Below, in pieces: positions 17,856-27,190 of a stretch of 59,519 bases of DNA. The notes beneath the pieces were generated by a model. That model was not told the DNA's origin. It saw only the letters and a program-made list of their open reading frames with translations, and made no database searches. The DNA comes from Acidobacteriota bacterium (lineage in GTDB: Bacteria > Acidobacteriota > Terriglobia > Bryobacterales > Bryobacteraceae): positions 1 to 59,519 of the forward strand of contig SYLY01000171.1 of the NCBI GenBank assembly GCA_005808475.1. Reading direction: 5' to 3'. The position numbers were made by a program, and so were the translations under genes. The first letter of the stretch is position 1. Every line of letters starts with the position of its first letter.

Positions 17856-19019
17856 TCAACGCGAATTCGGAATCGCCGATCCGGGCGGCTCTAGGAATTC
17901 GCGGTCGAATCGCGTGAATGTGACGAATTGCGTCGACCCGCTTACGCCGCGCTCCCAAAGAATCCCGGCGGTTCCGTCGCGAAGGATCGCCGCGTCCGAA
18001 TAGGCTGCCAGGCCGCCGTAAAGCACGCGTTCGCCGGTCCACGTCTGTCCTTCGTCGTAACTCACGCGCACCACCAGGTGCTTGCGGCCGGGGCCGGTGG
18101 GTCCGGTCCAGATGAGGCGGTCGCGATCGGCTCCCGCGGACTTCAGCGTGAACCGCTCGATCGAGGTGGCCACCGCGCCGAGTTCCTGGCCCGGAAGCGC
18201 CGCGGACCACGACTCGCCGCCGTTTGCGCTGACCAGATTCCAACGGCGCGGTCCCGAATTCTGCCGCGCGTCCATCATCACGGCTCCGTCGGCAAGCTCG
18301 ACGAACTGGTTTTCGTTGGTCAGCGCTCCGCAAAGGTCCCCGCGCTTCCACGTCGCGCCGTGGTCGTCGGAGTAGATCGCGTATGCGCGCATCACTCCCA
18401 CCGGACCGGGTGCGCTCCCCGTCCAGCCCTGCAAATGGAACGCATCGTGTTTCATGGCCGACGGCACCAGCAGCCGGCCGGACTTCGTTTGGATCGCGCC
18501 GCCCGGACCGAGGAAGATCGCGCCCCACTGATCGTAATCGCGCGTGGCGCGGGTGAGGTCGCGCGGCGCCGACCACGACTTGCCATGATCGTCGCTGAAT
18601 CGCGCCCAGGTCTGATTGTTCGAGGTACCCGGCTTCGATTTGTCCGTGCCGTACCCCGGTTCCCAACGGTTGTACAGAATCCAGAGCCGGCCGTTGGAGC
18701 GGTCGAGCACGGGAGTGGGATTCGACGCCGACCACTTCACGCCGGGGTCGTCCACGAGTTGCATCGCCGCCCATGTGGCTCCGCCGTCGGTGCTGCGCTT
18801 GGCCACCAAGTCGATGTCGCCGGCTCCAGGATCGCCGCGATTCTCCTTGCGGGCCTCGGCGAAAGCCACCAGCGATCCGTCAGCCGCCGTGACGATCGCG
18901 GGAATCCGATAGGCGTGGTAACCATCCACGCCGGCGCGGAACACATCGACGTGCCGGATGAGCGGCTGCGCGGCGGCCGCGGCGGCGAGTAAAAGGGGAA
19001 CGAAGAGGCCTCTCGTCAT
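17856..19019 (-). CDS. Exo-alpha-sialidase (GH33-like, Asp-box propeller)
   Basis: 387-residue secreted six-bladed propeller; signal peptide MTRGLFVPLLLAAAAAAQP. It has the sialidase YRIP motif (HAYRIPAIVTAADG, with the Arg of the catalytic triad) and five Asp boxes: STDGGATW, SDDHGKSW, SDDHGATW, SANGGESW, SYDEGQTW. DQWGAIF and ALTNENQFVELADG fit further conserved sites. Enzymes of this type remove terminal sialic acid or related residues from glycans. It is the last gene of a minus-strand series starting at mutL. The start was placed at the ATG 19019 after the preceding gene; the longer frame extending to 21644 only reads through upstream genes. Confidence 0.9.
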   Translation of the reverse strand: MTRGLFVPLLLAAAAAAQPLIRHVDVFRAGVDGYHAYRIPAIVTAADGSLVAFAEARKENRGDPGAGDIDLVAKRSTDGGATWAAMQLVDDPGVKWSASNPTPVLDRSNGRLWILYNRWEPGYGTDKSKPGTSNNQTWARFSDDHGKSWSAPRDLTRATRDYDQWGAIFLGPGGAIQTKSGRLLVPSAMKHDAFHLQGWTGSAPGPVGVMRAYAIYSDDHGATWKRGDLCGALTNENQFVELADGAVMMDARQNSGPRRWNLVSANGGESWSAALPGQELGAVATSIERFTLKSAGADRDRLIWTGPTGPGRKHLVVRVSYDEGQTWTGERVLYGGLAAYSDAAILRDGTAGILWERGVSGSTQFVTFTRFDREFLEPPGSAIPNSR

Positions 19020-19042
19020 CGGATCGATGATATCGCGACCGC

Positions 19043-20197
19043 TCAGACCCGGTAGGATACCGCCATCTCCGGTGTTGCCACCAGCTTGCCGCCGCGCAGC
19101 CGCGACTCGAGCCCAGCGAGCATGATCCCGTTGGCGACCAAGGTCCGCTCCGGCGGATCGGGCTGCTTGCGGGAGATCACCAGATCCTCGAACTTGCGAA
19201 CCATGAAGCTCCAGTGATTGTGGTTGTAGAGCTGGATGTAGAAGCACGACGAGCGCGGTTCGGCACGGCCCGTTTCCTTGGCGGCGAACAGGTAGTCGCG
19301 CGTGCTCGCGTTCAGGTTGACGATCGAGGCGCGGAGTCCGCTGTTGTACCGGACGAAGATCGCCTCGGGCTTCTGCCCCTTGCCGGGCGGCGCGGGGTTC
19401 ACGCGGCGGGTCAGCGCGGCGTCGAGGAGCGGACGCGACCAGAGCCCCTCCTTCGCCAGTTTCCACACTTCGTCTCCTTCGGCGTAGCGGACCTCGGCCA
19501 CGCCCGTCTCGCCGCCCGCGCGCCTTTCCGCCATCGCCTGTAGCAGTTCGATGGCGTGGTAGGCGTGTTCCTCGAGATCGCTGAAACTCACCGCCAGCAG
19601 CTCGTCGAACCGTGTGCCGGGCGCGAATTCGAGCGGCGGCCTTCGCCAGGTGAGTGGCAGAGTGGACCCGCACTGGAACGGAATGCGCAACTCGCGCACG
19701 CGATCGTACATGTGCCGGGCATCGGCCCACTCGTAGGCGAAGTACTTGTCGTTCAGCAGTGGCACAACGCGGCCGTCCGCTTTCATCGCGTCCACCACTT
19801 CGTCGAAACGGCGGCGGCGCGGATACATGAAGTTTCCGCGCGGCGTGCGGGGATAGTCGCCGTGCTCGCCGATGATCGCCACTCCATCCACCGCGATCTT
19901 GGAGCCGCCCAGCCGGACCGCCTCGGCGGCGGACGGATATATCTTGACGCCGTACTCCTCCGCCTGGTCGCGCGCCATGTCGTTGTACGGGAACTGGTCG
20001 ACGTAGAGGGAAGCCACCTCGACGCGCGGCCGGTGGGACTGCCCGTTCAACCGGTATCCCTCCAGCAGCCGGCTCATGAAGACATCGGCGTGCGAATTCG
20101 GGAAGTAGGCATTGAGGATGCACGCCACTCGAGGCTTGCGCTGTTGCGCGGCGGCGAAAGGCATGAGCGGCGCCAGGGCCAGATCGCGGCGGGTCAT
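19043..20197 (-). CDS. Conserved exported protein of unknown function
   Basis: 384 residues starting MTRRDLALAPLMPFAAAQQ, a short signal with paired Arg, possibly Tat-type. The body is rich in mixed alpha/beta elements; visible patterns include RVACILNAYFPNSHADVFMSR, VAIIGEHGDYPRTPRGNFM and a C-terminal region LYNHNHWSFMVRKFEDLVIS. I do not recognise a catalytic motif. Proteins of this layout occur among secreted sugar-related proteins of Acidobacteria and Planctomycetes, but I cannot name a family. It sits 23 bp upstream of the sialidase and 6 bp downstream of a membrane protein on the same strand, so it probably belongs to the same operon. Confidence 0.7.
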   Translation of the reverse strand: MTRRDLALAPLMPFAAAQQRKPRVACILNAYFPNSHADVFMSRLLEGYRLNGQSHRPRVEVASLYVDQFPYNDMARDQAEEYGVKIYPSAAEAVRLGGSKIAVDGVAIIGEHGDYPRTPRGNFMYPRRRRFDEVVDAMKADGRVVPLLNDKYFAYEWADARHMYDRVRELRIPFQCGSTLPLTWRRPPLEFAPGTRFDELLAVSFSDLEEHAYHAIELLQAMAERRAGGETGVAEVRYAEGDEVWKLAKEGLWSRPLLDAALTRRVNPAPPGKGQKPEAIFVRYNSGLRASIVNLNASTRDYLFAAKETGRAEPRSSCFYIQLYNHNHWSFMVRKFEDLVISRKQPDPPERTLVANGIMLAGLESRLRGGKLVATPEMAVSYRV

Positions 20198-20203
20198 GAT
20201 CGA

Positions 20204-21808
20204 TTATGGCGCGGCGGGACACGCTCGCGGCGAACCATCGGCGAAGTCGACGGACGGCACGCCGGCGATCATGTAGCCCGCGCGGTAGGGGATCGAGCGC
20301 AGGCGGGCCAGCAGGTCCGGATACCCGGCCGCGATGTCGCCGCGAATGTAGTAGTGATGCACGTGCCGGTGCGGAGACTCGCCATAGGCGAACAAAAGGC
20401 AGTAGTCGCGAGCCTCGGCATAGGATCGCAGCGTGGCGTTCATGCGATTCCAGGCGTGATCGTCCTCGGCCGCGAGAGGCGCATAAACACCGTTGAACAT
20501 AAGGATCGCGGGGCGGCTCCGGTCGAGATAGGCGGCGTCCAAGCCGCGGTGGGCGATGTGGGAGTCGTTGAGACCCCAGGTATCGATGGAGCGCCATCCG
20601 GAGATGAGCGGGAGCAGCCCCGCCTCCGTGGTGCCGAGGGTCCAGTTCTGGCCCCGATAGTCGCGTAGGACGGCTGCCGCCGCCGGGATGCCGGGCGATG
20701 CCGGCTCGTACGAGGCCGCGAATTGCTGCTGCTGGAGCGAAATCGCGGCCCAAGCCAGGGCCACCGCAATCGCGGCGGTTCGCTGCGCGGAGGTCAAGGC
20801 GGCCCACGCGCGATCCCACAGCGGCCGCAACGATGGCCATCCGGCCGCTGGTCCGGCGATGAGGATCATCGGAAGCACGGCGTACTGAAACCGGGCCTTG
20901 TAGTTGGTGTCGTCCGCCATCAGACACCACATCGCGATGTAGGCGCACACGGGAAGCGCGTAGGAGAGAGTCCGCCGCGGCGCCGGCCAGATCGAGTAGG
21001 CGAACAACAGCCAGGGCGCCAGGCCCAGTTCGCGTAAACGGGAGGTGGATACTCCGATCGCCTGGATCAACGGCAGGCGCGACGCCTTGACATAGGCGGG
21101 GTTCGGAAGCGGATAACCGAACAGGCTCCATCGCCAGAGGAAATAGGCGCCTCCGGCCAAGCCGAAGACGGCCAAAAACGCGAGGATCGTCTTGCGGCGC
21201 GGCTCGCGCGAGCCGAGGACGAGCCCGAGCCACGACATCCCCGCCAACGCCGCTCCATCGGGACGGATCAGTCCGGTGGCGAGCGCAAGAACAGCAAACA
21301 CCGCGGCGCGGCGCCAAGTCTCGCCAACCCGGTCGATCCGGATCGCCAGCGCCGCCATCAGGCATGCGGAAAGCGCGAAGACCGGCGTTCCGAATCCGGC
21401 GGCGATGTAGGCCACTCCCGTGCCCGCTCCCAGCCACGCGGCGGCCCAGGCAGCGAACCACGCCGGCGCGGGCGACAGCCGGCGAATGCCGAGATAGACG
21501 GCCGCCACCGCCGCCAGGTGGGCAGTGAGCCCCAATAGCCGCGCCGCCGCGACCGCCTCGGCGCCGGCCCGCTTCAACGCGGCCACCATCAGCATGAACA
21601 GGAAGTCGGTCGCGCCGTCCACCGGATGCTCGCCCGGATTCCACACGATGCCGAGGCCGTCCGCCACGTGTTCGGAGTAGCGCAGCAGCATCGCCGCGTC
21701 TTCATACGGCGGGGCGGACAGATCGACCGCCCGGAGAGAGAACGCCGTCCAGGCGAGCAAGCCCACGAGAATGGCCGCGTCGGTTCGAGCGGCGGAGCCC
21801 GGCGCCAT
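20204..21808 (-). CDS. Polytopic membrane protein, GT-C glycosyltransferase-like
   Basis: 534 residues with about nine to ten predicted membrane segments (for example ILVGLLAWTAFSL, LLGLTAHLAAVAAVYLGI, ILAFLAVFGLAGGAYFLW) and a soluble C-terminal domain of about 150 residues. The early loop carries an acidic motif, PPYEDAAMLLRY, positioned like the catalytic Asp/Glu of GT-C enzymes that use lipid-linked sugars. The C-terminal domain has SGWRSIDTWGLNDSHIAHRG, seen in bacterial GT-C-like proteins such as those related to AftB or ArnT. The family call is by architecture, not by a decisive motif. It lies in the operon between the DUF1080 protein and the unknown exported protein. Confidence 0.65.
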   Translation of the reverse strand: MAPGSAARTDAAILVGLLAWTAFSLRAVDLSAPPYEDAAMLLRYSEHVADGLGIVWNPGEHPVDGATDFLFMLMVAALKRAGAEAVAAARLLGLTAHLAAVAAVYLGIRRLSPAPAWFAAWAAAWLGAGTGVAYIAAGFGTPVFALSACLMAALAIRIDRVGETWRRAAVFAVLALATGLIRPDGAALAGMSWLGLVLGSREPRRKTILAFLAVFGLAGGAYFLWRWSLFGYPLPNPAYVKASRLPLIQAIGVSTSRLRELGLAPWLLFAYSIWPAPRRTLSYALPVCAYIAMWCLMADDTNYKARFQYAVLPMILIAGPAAGWPSLRPLWDRAWAALTSAQRTAAIAVALAWAAISLQQQQFAASYEPASPGIPAAAAVLRDYRGQNWTLGTTEAGLLPLISGWRSIDTWGLNDSHIAHRGLDAAYLDRSRPAILMFNGVYAPLAAEDDHAWNRMNATLRSYAEARDYCLLFAYGESPHRHVHHYYIRGDIAAGYPDLLARLRSIPYRAGYMIAGVPSVDFADGSPRACPAAP

Positions 21809-21811
21809 GCG

Positions 21812-22603
21812 CTACAGCCGGCGGATGCGGATCGCCCGGAACCACGCCTCGTCGTTGTGGTTCTGCAGCGAGACCGGCGTTTCCTTGCGCGGCTGCTTCA
21901 CCAGCAGTTCATACGCGCGGGACGATTTCGTCCACCGCTTGGCGAGCGTTTCGCTCACCACCGGGGCGTCGAGCATCGTATCCACCACCTTGGCGCCGTT
22001 GAGCCAATGTTCTACGTGGCTGCCTCGCAGCACCACTCGCGACTGGTTCCACTGGCCAACCGCCTTGGCGGCGGGCTTGGCTGGGCCCACCATGCTGTAC
22101 AGGCTGCCCGCCTGATACAGGCCGCCTCTACGCGCATCGGCGTGGCCGCCGTCGTCGATCATCTGGAACTCGAAGCCGATCACGTAGATCTGGTTGTCGT
22201 CGCCGGGCTTCATTTTGGAGCGGTCGGACAGCCCCTTGGAAAGCACCCAATCGGGCCATTCCTCGAATCGCTTCATGCCGGGCGGCCGGTTGGCGCTGGT
22301 GAGCGTGGCGAAGTCCTGGATGCGGTACTTGAGCCCCGAGTTGCCATTGGCGGCGATTTTCCACTCCCACTCGAGCTCGAAGTCGCCGAACTTGTCCTTG
22401 GATACGAGGTCCTCGCGAAGCTTCGGATGCGAGCGCGATTTCAGCGCCCCGTCCTCGATGGTCCACGAATCCCCCGGGGGCGAGAGCTTCGACGGATCGA
22501 TCCAGTTGGCGAAGGTCCTGCCGTCGAACAGTTGAATCCAATCGGCGGCGGCGGCCGGCAGAATAGCGCCGAGAGCGAGCAAAAACCGGAGCATCCATTG
22601 CAT
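21812..22603 (-). CDS. DUF1080 / 3-keto-disaccharide hydrolase-domain secreted protein
   Basis: 263 residues with a signal peptide (MQWMLRFLLALGAILPAAAA). The sequence ADWIQLFDGRTFANWID and the jelly-roll pattern DFELEWEWKIAANGNSGLKYR, then GGLYQAGSLYSMVGP and VSLQNHNDEAWFRAIRIRRL at the end, is the hallmark of the PF06439 fold (concanavalin-like). Some members hydrolyse 3-keto glycosides; others have unknown activity. The SLQNH motif near the C-terminus is typical. It lies 3 bp upstream of the GT-C-like gene and 15 bp after mutL, consistent with an operon. Confidence 0.87.
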   Translation of the reverse strand: MQWMLRFLLALGAILPAAAADWIQLFDGRTFANWIDPSKLSPPGDSWTIEDGALKSRSHPKLREDLVSKDKFGDFELEWEWKIAANGNSGLKYRIQDFATLTSANRPPGMKRFEEWPDWVLSKGLSDRSKMKPGDDNQIYVIGFEFQMIDDGGHADARRGGLYQAGSLYSMVGPAKPAAKAVGQWNQSRVVLRGSHVEHWLNGAKVVDTMLDAPVVSETLAKRWTKSSRAYELLVKQPRKETPVSLQNHNDEAWFRAIRIRRL

Positions 22604-22618
22604 GGTACCCCGTCGCCC

Positions 22619-24568
22619 CTAGATCCGGTGGAATCCCTTCAATATCTCACGCGTGGCATACCGTAGCGCGATCGGCCGCCCATGCGGGCAGCTCATCGGA
22701 AACTCGGTCTCCGCCAGTTCCGCCAACAGCCATCGCATCTTCGTCATGTCGAGCGCCATGTTGATCTTGATCGCGGCCCGGCATGCGATGGAAGCGGCCA
22801 TGTCGCGCCGCACGTCCTCAAACGAGCCGTGGCGCAGTTCCTCTTCCGCCAGGTCCAGGATTTCGAGGATCGCTCGTTCGATCTCGGCCAACCCGATGTC
22901 GGCTGGCGCGGCCTTCACGGAAATCGTGCGCTGACCGAACGGCTCGATCTCGAACCCCACCGCCTCGAGTTCGGTGGCGATCCGCGAGTATTCCACCTGC
23001 TGGGTGGCGTTCAGTTCGAGCAGAATCGGCATGAGCAGGCTCTGCCTTTCCACTTGGCCGGATCCCATCTGCCGCAGCACCTTCTCGAACAGGATGCGCT
23101 CATGCGCCACGTGCTGGTCGACGATCCAGAGGCCGTCGGGCCCGGCGGCCACGATGAAGCTGTCGTGAAGCTGGCCGATCGGCCGCAGATCGCGCAGGAC
23201 CTCGAGGCTGGGCGACGGTTCGGCCGCCAGTCCCTCCGGCAGCGCGCCGTGCGTATCGGGCACTCGTTTCGATCGCACCGGCGGCGGCGCGGTCTGGACC
23301 GGTGGACCCTCTGGCGCGATCGCCGGCCCGCTGAAGTCGAGCCGCCCCGGCGAGAACCGGCGCGGTTCCCGGAGCGTGAAATCGGGGAGCGCGCCGGCAG
23401 GAGCGGCTTCCGGCGCGGCTTCGGGCTGGGCAGGACCATGCTCGGTATAGCGGAAGTCCTCCAACTTCTGCGTGAACTCGGAGTAGGGCAGCGCCGCGCC
23501 CTGACGCGGAACCGGCGCGAGCGGCAGCGAGGAAACGGGCCTCGCCGCGGTGAGCACCGACCGGACGGCGTCCCGAACGAAGTCGTGCACGAAGCCGCTG
23601 CGCCGGAATCGCACTTCGGTCTTCGAGGGGTGAACGTTCACGTCCACCTCCTCTGGCGAGCACTCGAAGAAGAGCAGGGCGAACGGAAACGCATTGCCCG
23701 GGATCAGACTCGCATAGGCGGCGTTCAGCGCGTGCATCAATAGCCGGTCGCGAATCATCCGTCCATTGACGAACAGGAAGATCGAGTTGCGGTTGGACTT
23801 CTGCACCTGCGGGCGCGATACGAATCCGCGCAGCCGGAAGAAGCGCGTGCCGTTCTCGTCCTCTTCGTCGATCGTGATATCGCGCGTGACCGCGGGCAGT
23901 TCGACCAGGTCCTCCATCACCTGCGATCCGAACACCTGGAACACGCGGTCGCGGATCGCGGTGACCGGGGTCACGTACAGCAACTCCGAGTTCTGGTGGC
24001 GGAGTTCGAACGCTTTGTCCGGATACGCCAGACTGTAGTGCGTCGCCAACTGCGCGATGTGCGCCAGTTCGGTCTGCTCCGACCGAAGGAACTTCTTCCG
24101 CGCGGGGACGTTGAAGAAGAGGTCGCGGACCGCGATGATGGTTCCCTGCGCCAGCGCGGCTTCCTCGCACCGCACGATGCGTCCGCCTGCGATCTCGACC
24201 AGCGTGCCCGTGGTTTCATCCGGCGAGCGTGTCTCGAGAGTGAGGCGCGAGACCGAGGCGATCGAAGGCAGCGCCTCGCCGCGAAACCCGAGCGTCGCGA
24301 TGGAGAGCAGATCCTTCACATCGCTGAGTTTCGACGTAGCGTGGCGTTCGAACGCCAGCAGCGCGTCGTCGCGCAGCATGCCGCTGCCGTCGTCGGAAAC
24401 GCGGATGAGGCGCCGTCCGCCGGCTTCCACATCAATGCGTACGCGGGACGATCCCGCGTCGAGCGAGTTCTCGAGAAGTTCCTTGACGACCGAGGCGGGG
24501 CGTTCGACGACTTCTCCCGCCGCGATCTTGTTGGCGACAACGTCCGACAATACCCGGATGCGGCCCAA
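22619..24568 (-). CDS. mutL: DNA mismatch repair protein MutL
   Basis: GHKL ATPase that links MutS mismatch recognition to strand incision. N-terminal motifs are intact: VKELLENSLDAG (catalytic Glu), DDGSGM, GFRGEALPSIASV. The C-terminal dimerisation domain contains DQHVAHERILFE, close to the endonuclease motif DQHA(X)2E(X)4E, and CPHGRP, so this MutL may be nicking-competent. A Pro/Ala-rich linker joins the halves. I chose TTG at 24568 as start because the family start pattern (IRVLSDVVANKIAAGEVVERP) begins here; an ATG at 24646 would overlap the divergent glycerate kinase gene. Length 649 residues. It is the first gene of a minus-strand series of sugar-related genes, an unusual neighbourhood. 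Confidence 0.93.
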   Translation of the reverse strand: MGRIRVLSDVVANKIAAGEVVERPASVVKELLENSLDAGSSRVRIDVEAGGRRLIRVSDDGSGMLRDDALLAFERHATSKLSDVKDLLSIATLGFRGEALPSIASVSRLTLETRSPDETTGTLVEIAGGRIVRCEEAALAQGTIIAVRDLFFNVPARKKFLRSEQTELAHIAQLATHYSLAYPDKAFELRHQNSELLYVTPVTAIRDRVFQVFGSQVMEDLVELPAVTRDITIDEEDENGTRFFRLRGFVSRPQVQKSNRNSIFLFVNGRMIRDRLLMHALNAAYASLIPGNAFPFALLFFECSPEEVDVNVHPSKTEVRFRRSGFVHDFVRDAVRSVLTAARPVSSLPLAPVPRQGAALPYSEFTQKLEDFRYTEHGPAQPEAAPEAAPAGALPDFTLREPRRFSPGRLDFSGPAIAPEGPPVQTAPPPVRSKRVPDTHGALPEGLAAEPSPSLEVLRDLRPIGQLHDSFIVAAGPDGLWIVDQHVAHERILFEKVLRQMGSGQVERQSLLMPILLELNATQQVEYSRIATELEAVGFEIEPFGQRTISVKAAPADIGLAEIERAILEILDLAEEELRHGSFEDVRRDMAASIACRAAIKINMALDMTKMRWLLAELAETEFPMSCPHGRPIALRYATREILKGFHRI

Positions 24569-24632
24569 GCAACTACCGTAGCACGGCGAGGCCGAGTGGC
24601 ATATCGATGGCCTTCCGAGCGACGCTAGAGAG

Positions 24633-25964
24633 GTGACGAAACGCATTCGAAAGGACGCGCTCGCGATCTTCCGCGCCGCGCTGAAGGCCGCCGATCCGGT
24701 GGAGGCCGTGCTGCGATTCCTCCGCCGCGATGGCGAGACCCTGGTGGCCGGCGCGCGACGCTACCAACTCGCGGACTTCGACAACATCTACGTGATCGGC
24801 GCCGGGAAGGCCAGCGCCGCCATGGCGCAAGGCGTCGAAAAGGTGCTCGGCCGCCGCGTGACGTCCGGCTTCCTCAACGTCAAATACGGCCATGGCGCTC
24901 CGCTGCGCCGTATCCGAGTGCACGAGTGTGGACACCCCGTGCCCGACGAAGCGGGAGTGGAAGGCGCGCGGCGGATCGTCGAGATCGCGACGCAGGCCGG
25001 TCCGCGCGATCTGGTGTTGTGCCTGATCTCGGGTGGCGCATCGGCGCTCACTCCCGCGCCGGTTCCACCGATTACGCTCGGCGAGAAGCAGGCCACCACG
25101 CGGATGCTGCTCGAGGTGGGCGCGAACATCCACGAGATCAACGCCGTCCGCAAGCACGTCTCGTCGTTCAAGGGTGGGCAACTCGCGCGCCTGGTGCACC
25201 CGGCCACGCTGATCGTGCTGATGCTGAGCGACGTCATCGGCGATTCGATGGATTCGATCGGATCGGGCCCCGCCGTGCCCGATCGCTCGACATTCGCGGA
25301 TGCCCGCGCGATTCTCGAACGCTTCGGCCTTCTGGCGCGCGTACCCGAGTCCGTCCGCGACCGGATCGAATCCGGCGCGCGCGGCGAGATCGAGGAGACG
25401 CCCAAAGCGGACGATCCCGCCTTCCGCCGCACCAACAACCTCATCGTGGGCAGCAACCGCTTGGCCGTGGAAGCTGCGGCGGTGAAGGCTCGCGAACTCG
25501 GCTACAAGCCGTTGCAACTGTCCACCTTCATCGAAGGCGAGACGCGCGACGTGGCTCGCATGCACGCTGCGATCGCGCGGGAAGTGCACGCCTCGGGCCA
25601 TCCCGCGCGGCCGCCTGTCTGCGTGATCACGGGTGGCGAGACCACGGTCACTATTCGCGGGGCGGGGCTCGGCGGACGGAATCAGGAGTTCGCACTGGCG
25701 GCCGCGCTCGATATCGCGGGGCTGCCGGATACGGTGGTGCTGAGCGGCGGCACCGACGGCACTGACGGTCCAACGGACGCAGCGGGTGCGATCGCCGACG
25801 GTTCGACCCTGGCGCGCGCGGTGGACGCCCGCCTATCGGCGCGCGATTTTCTGGATCGCAACGACTCCTACCACTTCTTCGACGCGCTCGGCGATCTGAT
25901 CAAGACCGGCCCCACGCGGACCAACGTGATGGACGTGCGGCTCGTGTTGGTGGGCAAGCCATGA
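24633..25964 (+). CDS. Glycerate 2-kinase (GckA/MOFRL family)
   Basis: 443 residues from a GTG at 24633. It phosphorylates D-glycerate to 2-phosphoglycerate, feeding glycolysis. The N-terminal DUF4147 domain shows VIGAGKASAAMA (about 55) and LCLISGGASAL (about 132), then INAVRKHVSSFKGGQLA and LMLSDVIGDSMDSIGSGP. The C-terminal MOFRL domain has VITGGETTVT, GLGGRNQEFALAAALD and LSGGTDGTDGPTDAAGA. Divergent from mutL by 64 bp; the tag gene overlaps its end by 4 bp. Confidence 0.92.
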   Translation: MTKRIRKDALAIFRAALKAADPVEAVLRFLRRDGETLVAGARRYQLADFDNIYVIGAGKASAAMAQGVEKVLGRRVTSGFLNVKYGHGAPLRRIRVHECGHPVPDEAGVEGARRIVEIATQAGPRDLVLCLISGGASALTPAPVPPITLGEKQATTRMLLEVGANIHEINAVRKHVSSFKGGQLARLVHPATLIVLMLSDVIGDSMDSIGSGPAVPDRSTFADARAILERFGLLARVPESVRDRIESGARGEIEETPKADDPAFRRTNNLIVGSNRLAVEAAAVKARELGYKPLQLSTFIEGETRDVARMHAAIAREVHASGHPARPPVCVITGGETTVTIRGAGLGGRNQEFALAAALDIAGLPDTVVLSGGTDGTDGPTDAAGAIADGSTLARAVDARLSARDFLDRNDSYHFFDALGDLIKTGPTRTNVMDVRLVLVGKP

Positions 25965-26521
25965 ACCGCTGCTGGTGGTGCGGAGACGATCCTCTTTATA
26001 CCGCCTATCACGACCACGAGTGGGGCGTGCCTCTGCATGACGACCGCGCGCTGTTCGAACTGCTGATGCTCGAGGGATTCCAGGCGGGCTTGAGCTGGAT
26101 CACCATTCTCCGCAAGCGGGAGAATTTCCGGCGCGCGTTCCACGGCTTCGATCCCGAGCGGATCGCGCGGTACGAGCAGAGCGACTTCGACCGTCTGCTG
26201 GCTGACGAAGGCATCGTGCGCAACCGCCTCAAGGTTCACGCCGCGCCGGACAACGCCCGCGGATTCCTCCAAGCGCAACGCGAGTTCGGCACGTTCGACG
26301 CCTATATCTGGAGCTTCACCGGCGGCCGGACTCTTCGCGATCCGGCGGGGATGACTCGCGAGCGGGTGCGCGCGAAATCGCCGGAGTCGGATGCGATGTC
26401 GAAGGATCTGCTGAAGCGCGGATTCCGCTTCGTGGGTTCGACGATCTGCTACGCGTTCATGCAGGCGGCGGGGATGGTCGACGATCATGTCGAGGGCTGC
26501 TTCCGGTACGTGGAGCGGTGA
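25961..26521 (+). CDS. tag: DNA-3-methyladenine glycosylase I
   Basis: 186-residue HhH-type glycosylase that removes 3-methyladenine from alkylated DNA. Structural zinc ligands are seen: Cys4 (NRCWW), His17 (YHDHEWG) and the C-terminal His/Cys in DDHVEGCFRY. The catalytic Glu38 is in LLMLEGFQAGLSW, and SWITILRKRENFR and FRFVGSTICYAFMQA are typical. The start ATG at 25961 overlaps the glycerate kinase stop (ATGA), so the two genes are probably cotranscribed despite unrelated roles. Confidence 0.95.
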   Translation: MNRCWWCGDDPLYTAYHDHEWGVPLHDDRALFELLMLEGFQAGLSWITILRKRENFRRAFHGFDPERIARYEQSDFDRLLADEGIVRNRLKVHAAPDNARGFLQAQREFGTFDAYIWSFTGGRTLRDPAGMTRERVRAKSPESDAMSKDLLKRGFRFVGSTICYAFMQAAGMVDDHVEGCFRYVER

Positions 26522-26557
26522 CGTAGCCGCTACAATCGGATCATGGAGGTATCGCGA

Positions 26558-26758
26558 ATGGACAGGTCCAACGACCCGAGGTACGATTTCAACGCGAACC
26601 CAACGATAGAAGAACTGCTCGCGCAGCAAGGAAAAGGTCCAATCTCGGATCCCACCGTTCTGCTGGGGGACTTCTGGCCCGAAGACGAACCTGTTGAGGA
26701 ATTTCTGGCGGCCCTCGACGAATGGCGTGGCCATGACCGCTCCAAACGCGCCGCATGA
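26558..26758 (+). CDS. Putative antitoxin of a PIN-domain toxin-antitoxin pair
   Basis: 66 residues, acidic at the C-terminal half (FWPEDEPVEEFLAALDEWR), with no recognisable DNA-binding motif. The start was set at ATG 26558 because GGAGG lies 8 bp upstream; an ATG at 26543 contains that site. A TACAAT at 26531-26536 may be the -10 promoter. Its stop overlaps the following PIN toxin start by 4 bp (ATGA), the classic antitoxin-toxin coupling. Assigned by context and size. Confidence 0.65.
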   Translation: MDRSNDPRYDFNANPTIEELLAQQGKGPISDPTVLLGDFWPEDEPVEEFLAALDEWRGHDRSKRAA

Positions 26759-27159
26759 GCTCGGCCGTGGTCGTGGACACCGACGTCGTGTCCTTTCTGT
26801 TCAAGAATCACTTGGTCGCTGCGGGTTATCTCCCGGACCTCGTGGGTCGTACTCCGATGATTTCGTTCATGACGCTTGCGGAACTCGACCGCTGGGTGCT
26901 GGAGGCCCGCTGGGGTGAGAAGCGCGTCGGCCACTTGCGCGACTTCGTCCAGAGGTTTGCCGTGATGCCTTACACTCGGGCGCTTTGCGGGAAATGGGCG
27001 GAGGTGACGTTCTCGGCGCGGGCCCACGGACACCCCATTCAGTGCGCCGACGCGTGGGTAGCGGCCACAGCCGTGCTCGCCGGCGCCCCGCTGATTACCC
27101 ATAACCGGAGCGACTACGCCGGCGTACCGGCCTTGACGGTGATCTCGCACGCTCCCTGA
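26755..27159 (+). CDS. PIN-domain toxin (VapC-type ribonuclease)
   Basis: 134-residue PIN domain. Acidic metal-binding residues are present: Asp8 in VVVDTDVVSF, Glu43 in TLAELDRW, Asp about 99 in QCADAWVAATA and the late NRSDY (about 116-120) in LITHNRSDYAGV. The family cuts RNA, often tRNA or rRNA, under release from its antitoxin. It overlaps the upstream antitoxin gene by 4 bp. Normal length for VapC. Confidence 0.9.
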   Translation: MSSAVVVDTDVVSFLFKNHLVAAGYLPDLVGRTPMISFMTLAELDRWVLEARWGEKRVGHLRDFVQRFAVMPYTRALCGKWAEVTFSARAHGHPIQCADAWVAATAVLAGAPLITHNRSDYAGVPALTVISHAP

Positions 27160-27190
27160 CGATTCATTCGCAGTATCCTTGACAAGAGCC

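Noticed and set aside
19020..21644. A very long minus-strand open frame upstream of the sialidase
   Set aside because: It reads through the genes at 19043-20197 and 20204-21808 out of frame, has Arg/Gly-rich composition and no family motifs; only the part from 19019 down is real.
27179..27184. TTGACA as a -35 box before the propeller-PHP gene
   Set aside because: It lies 7 bp before the ATG with no room for a -10; coincidence.
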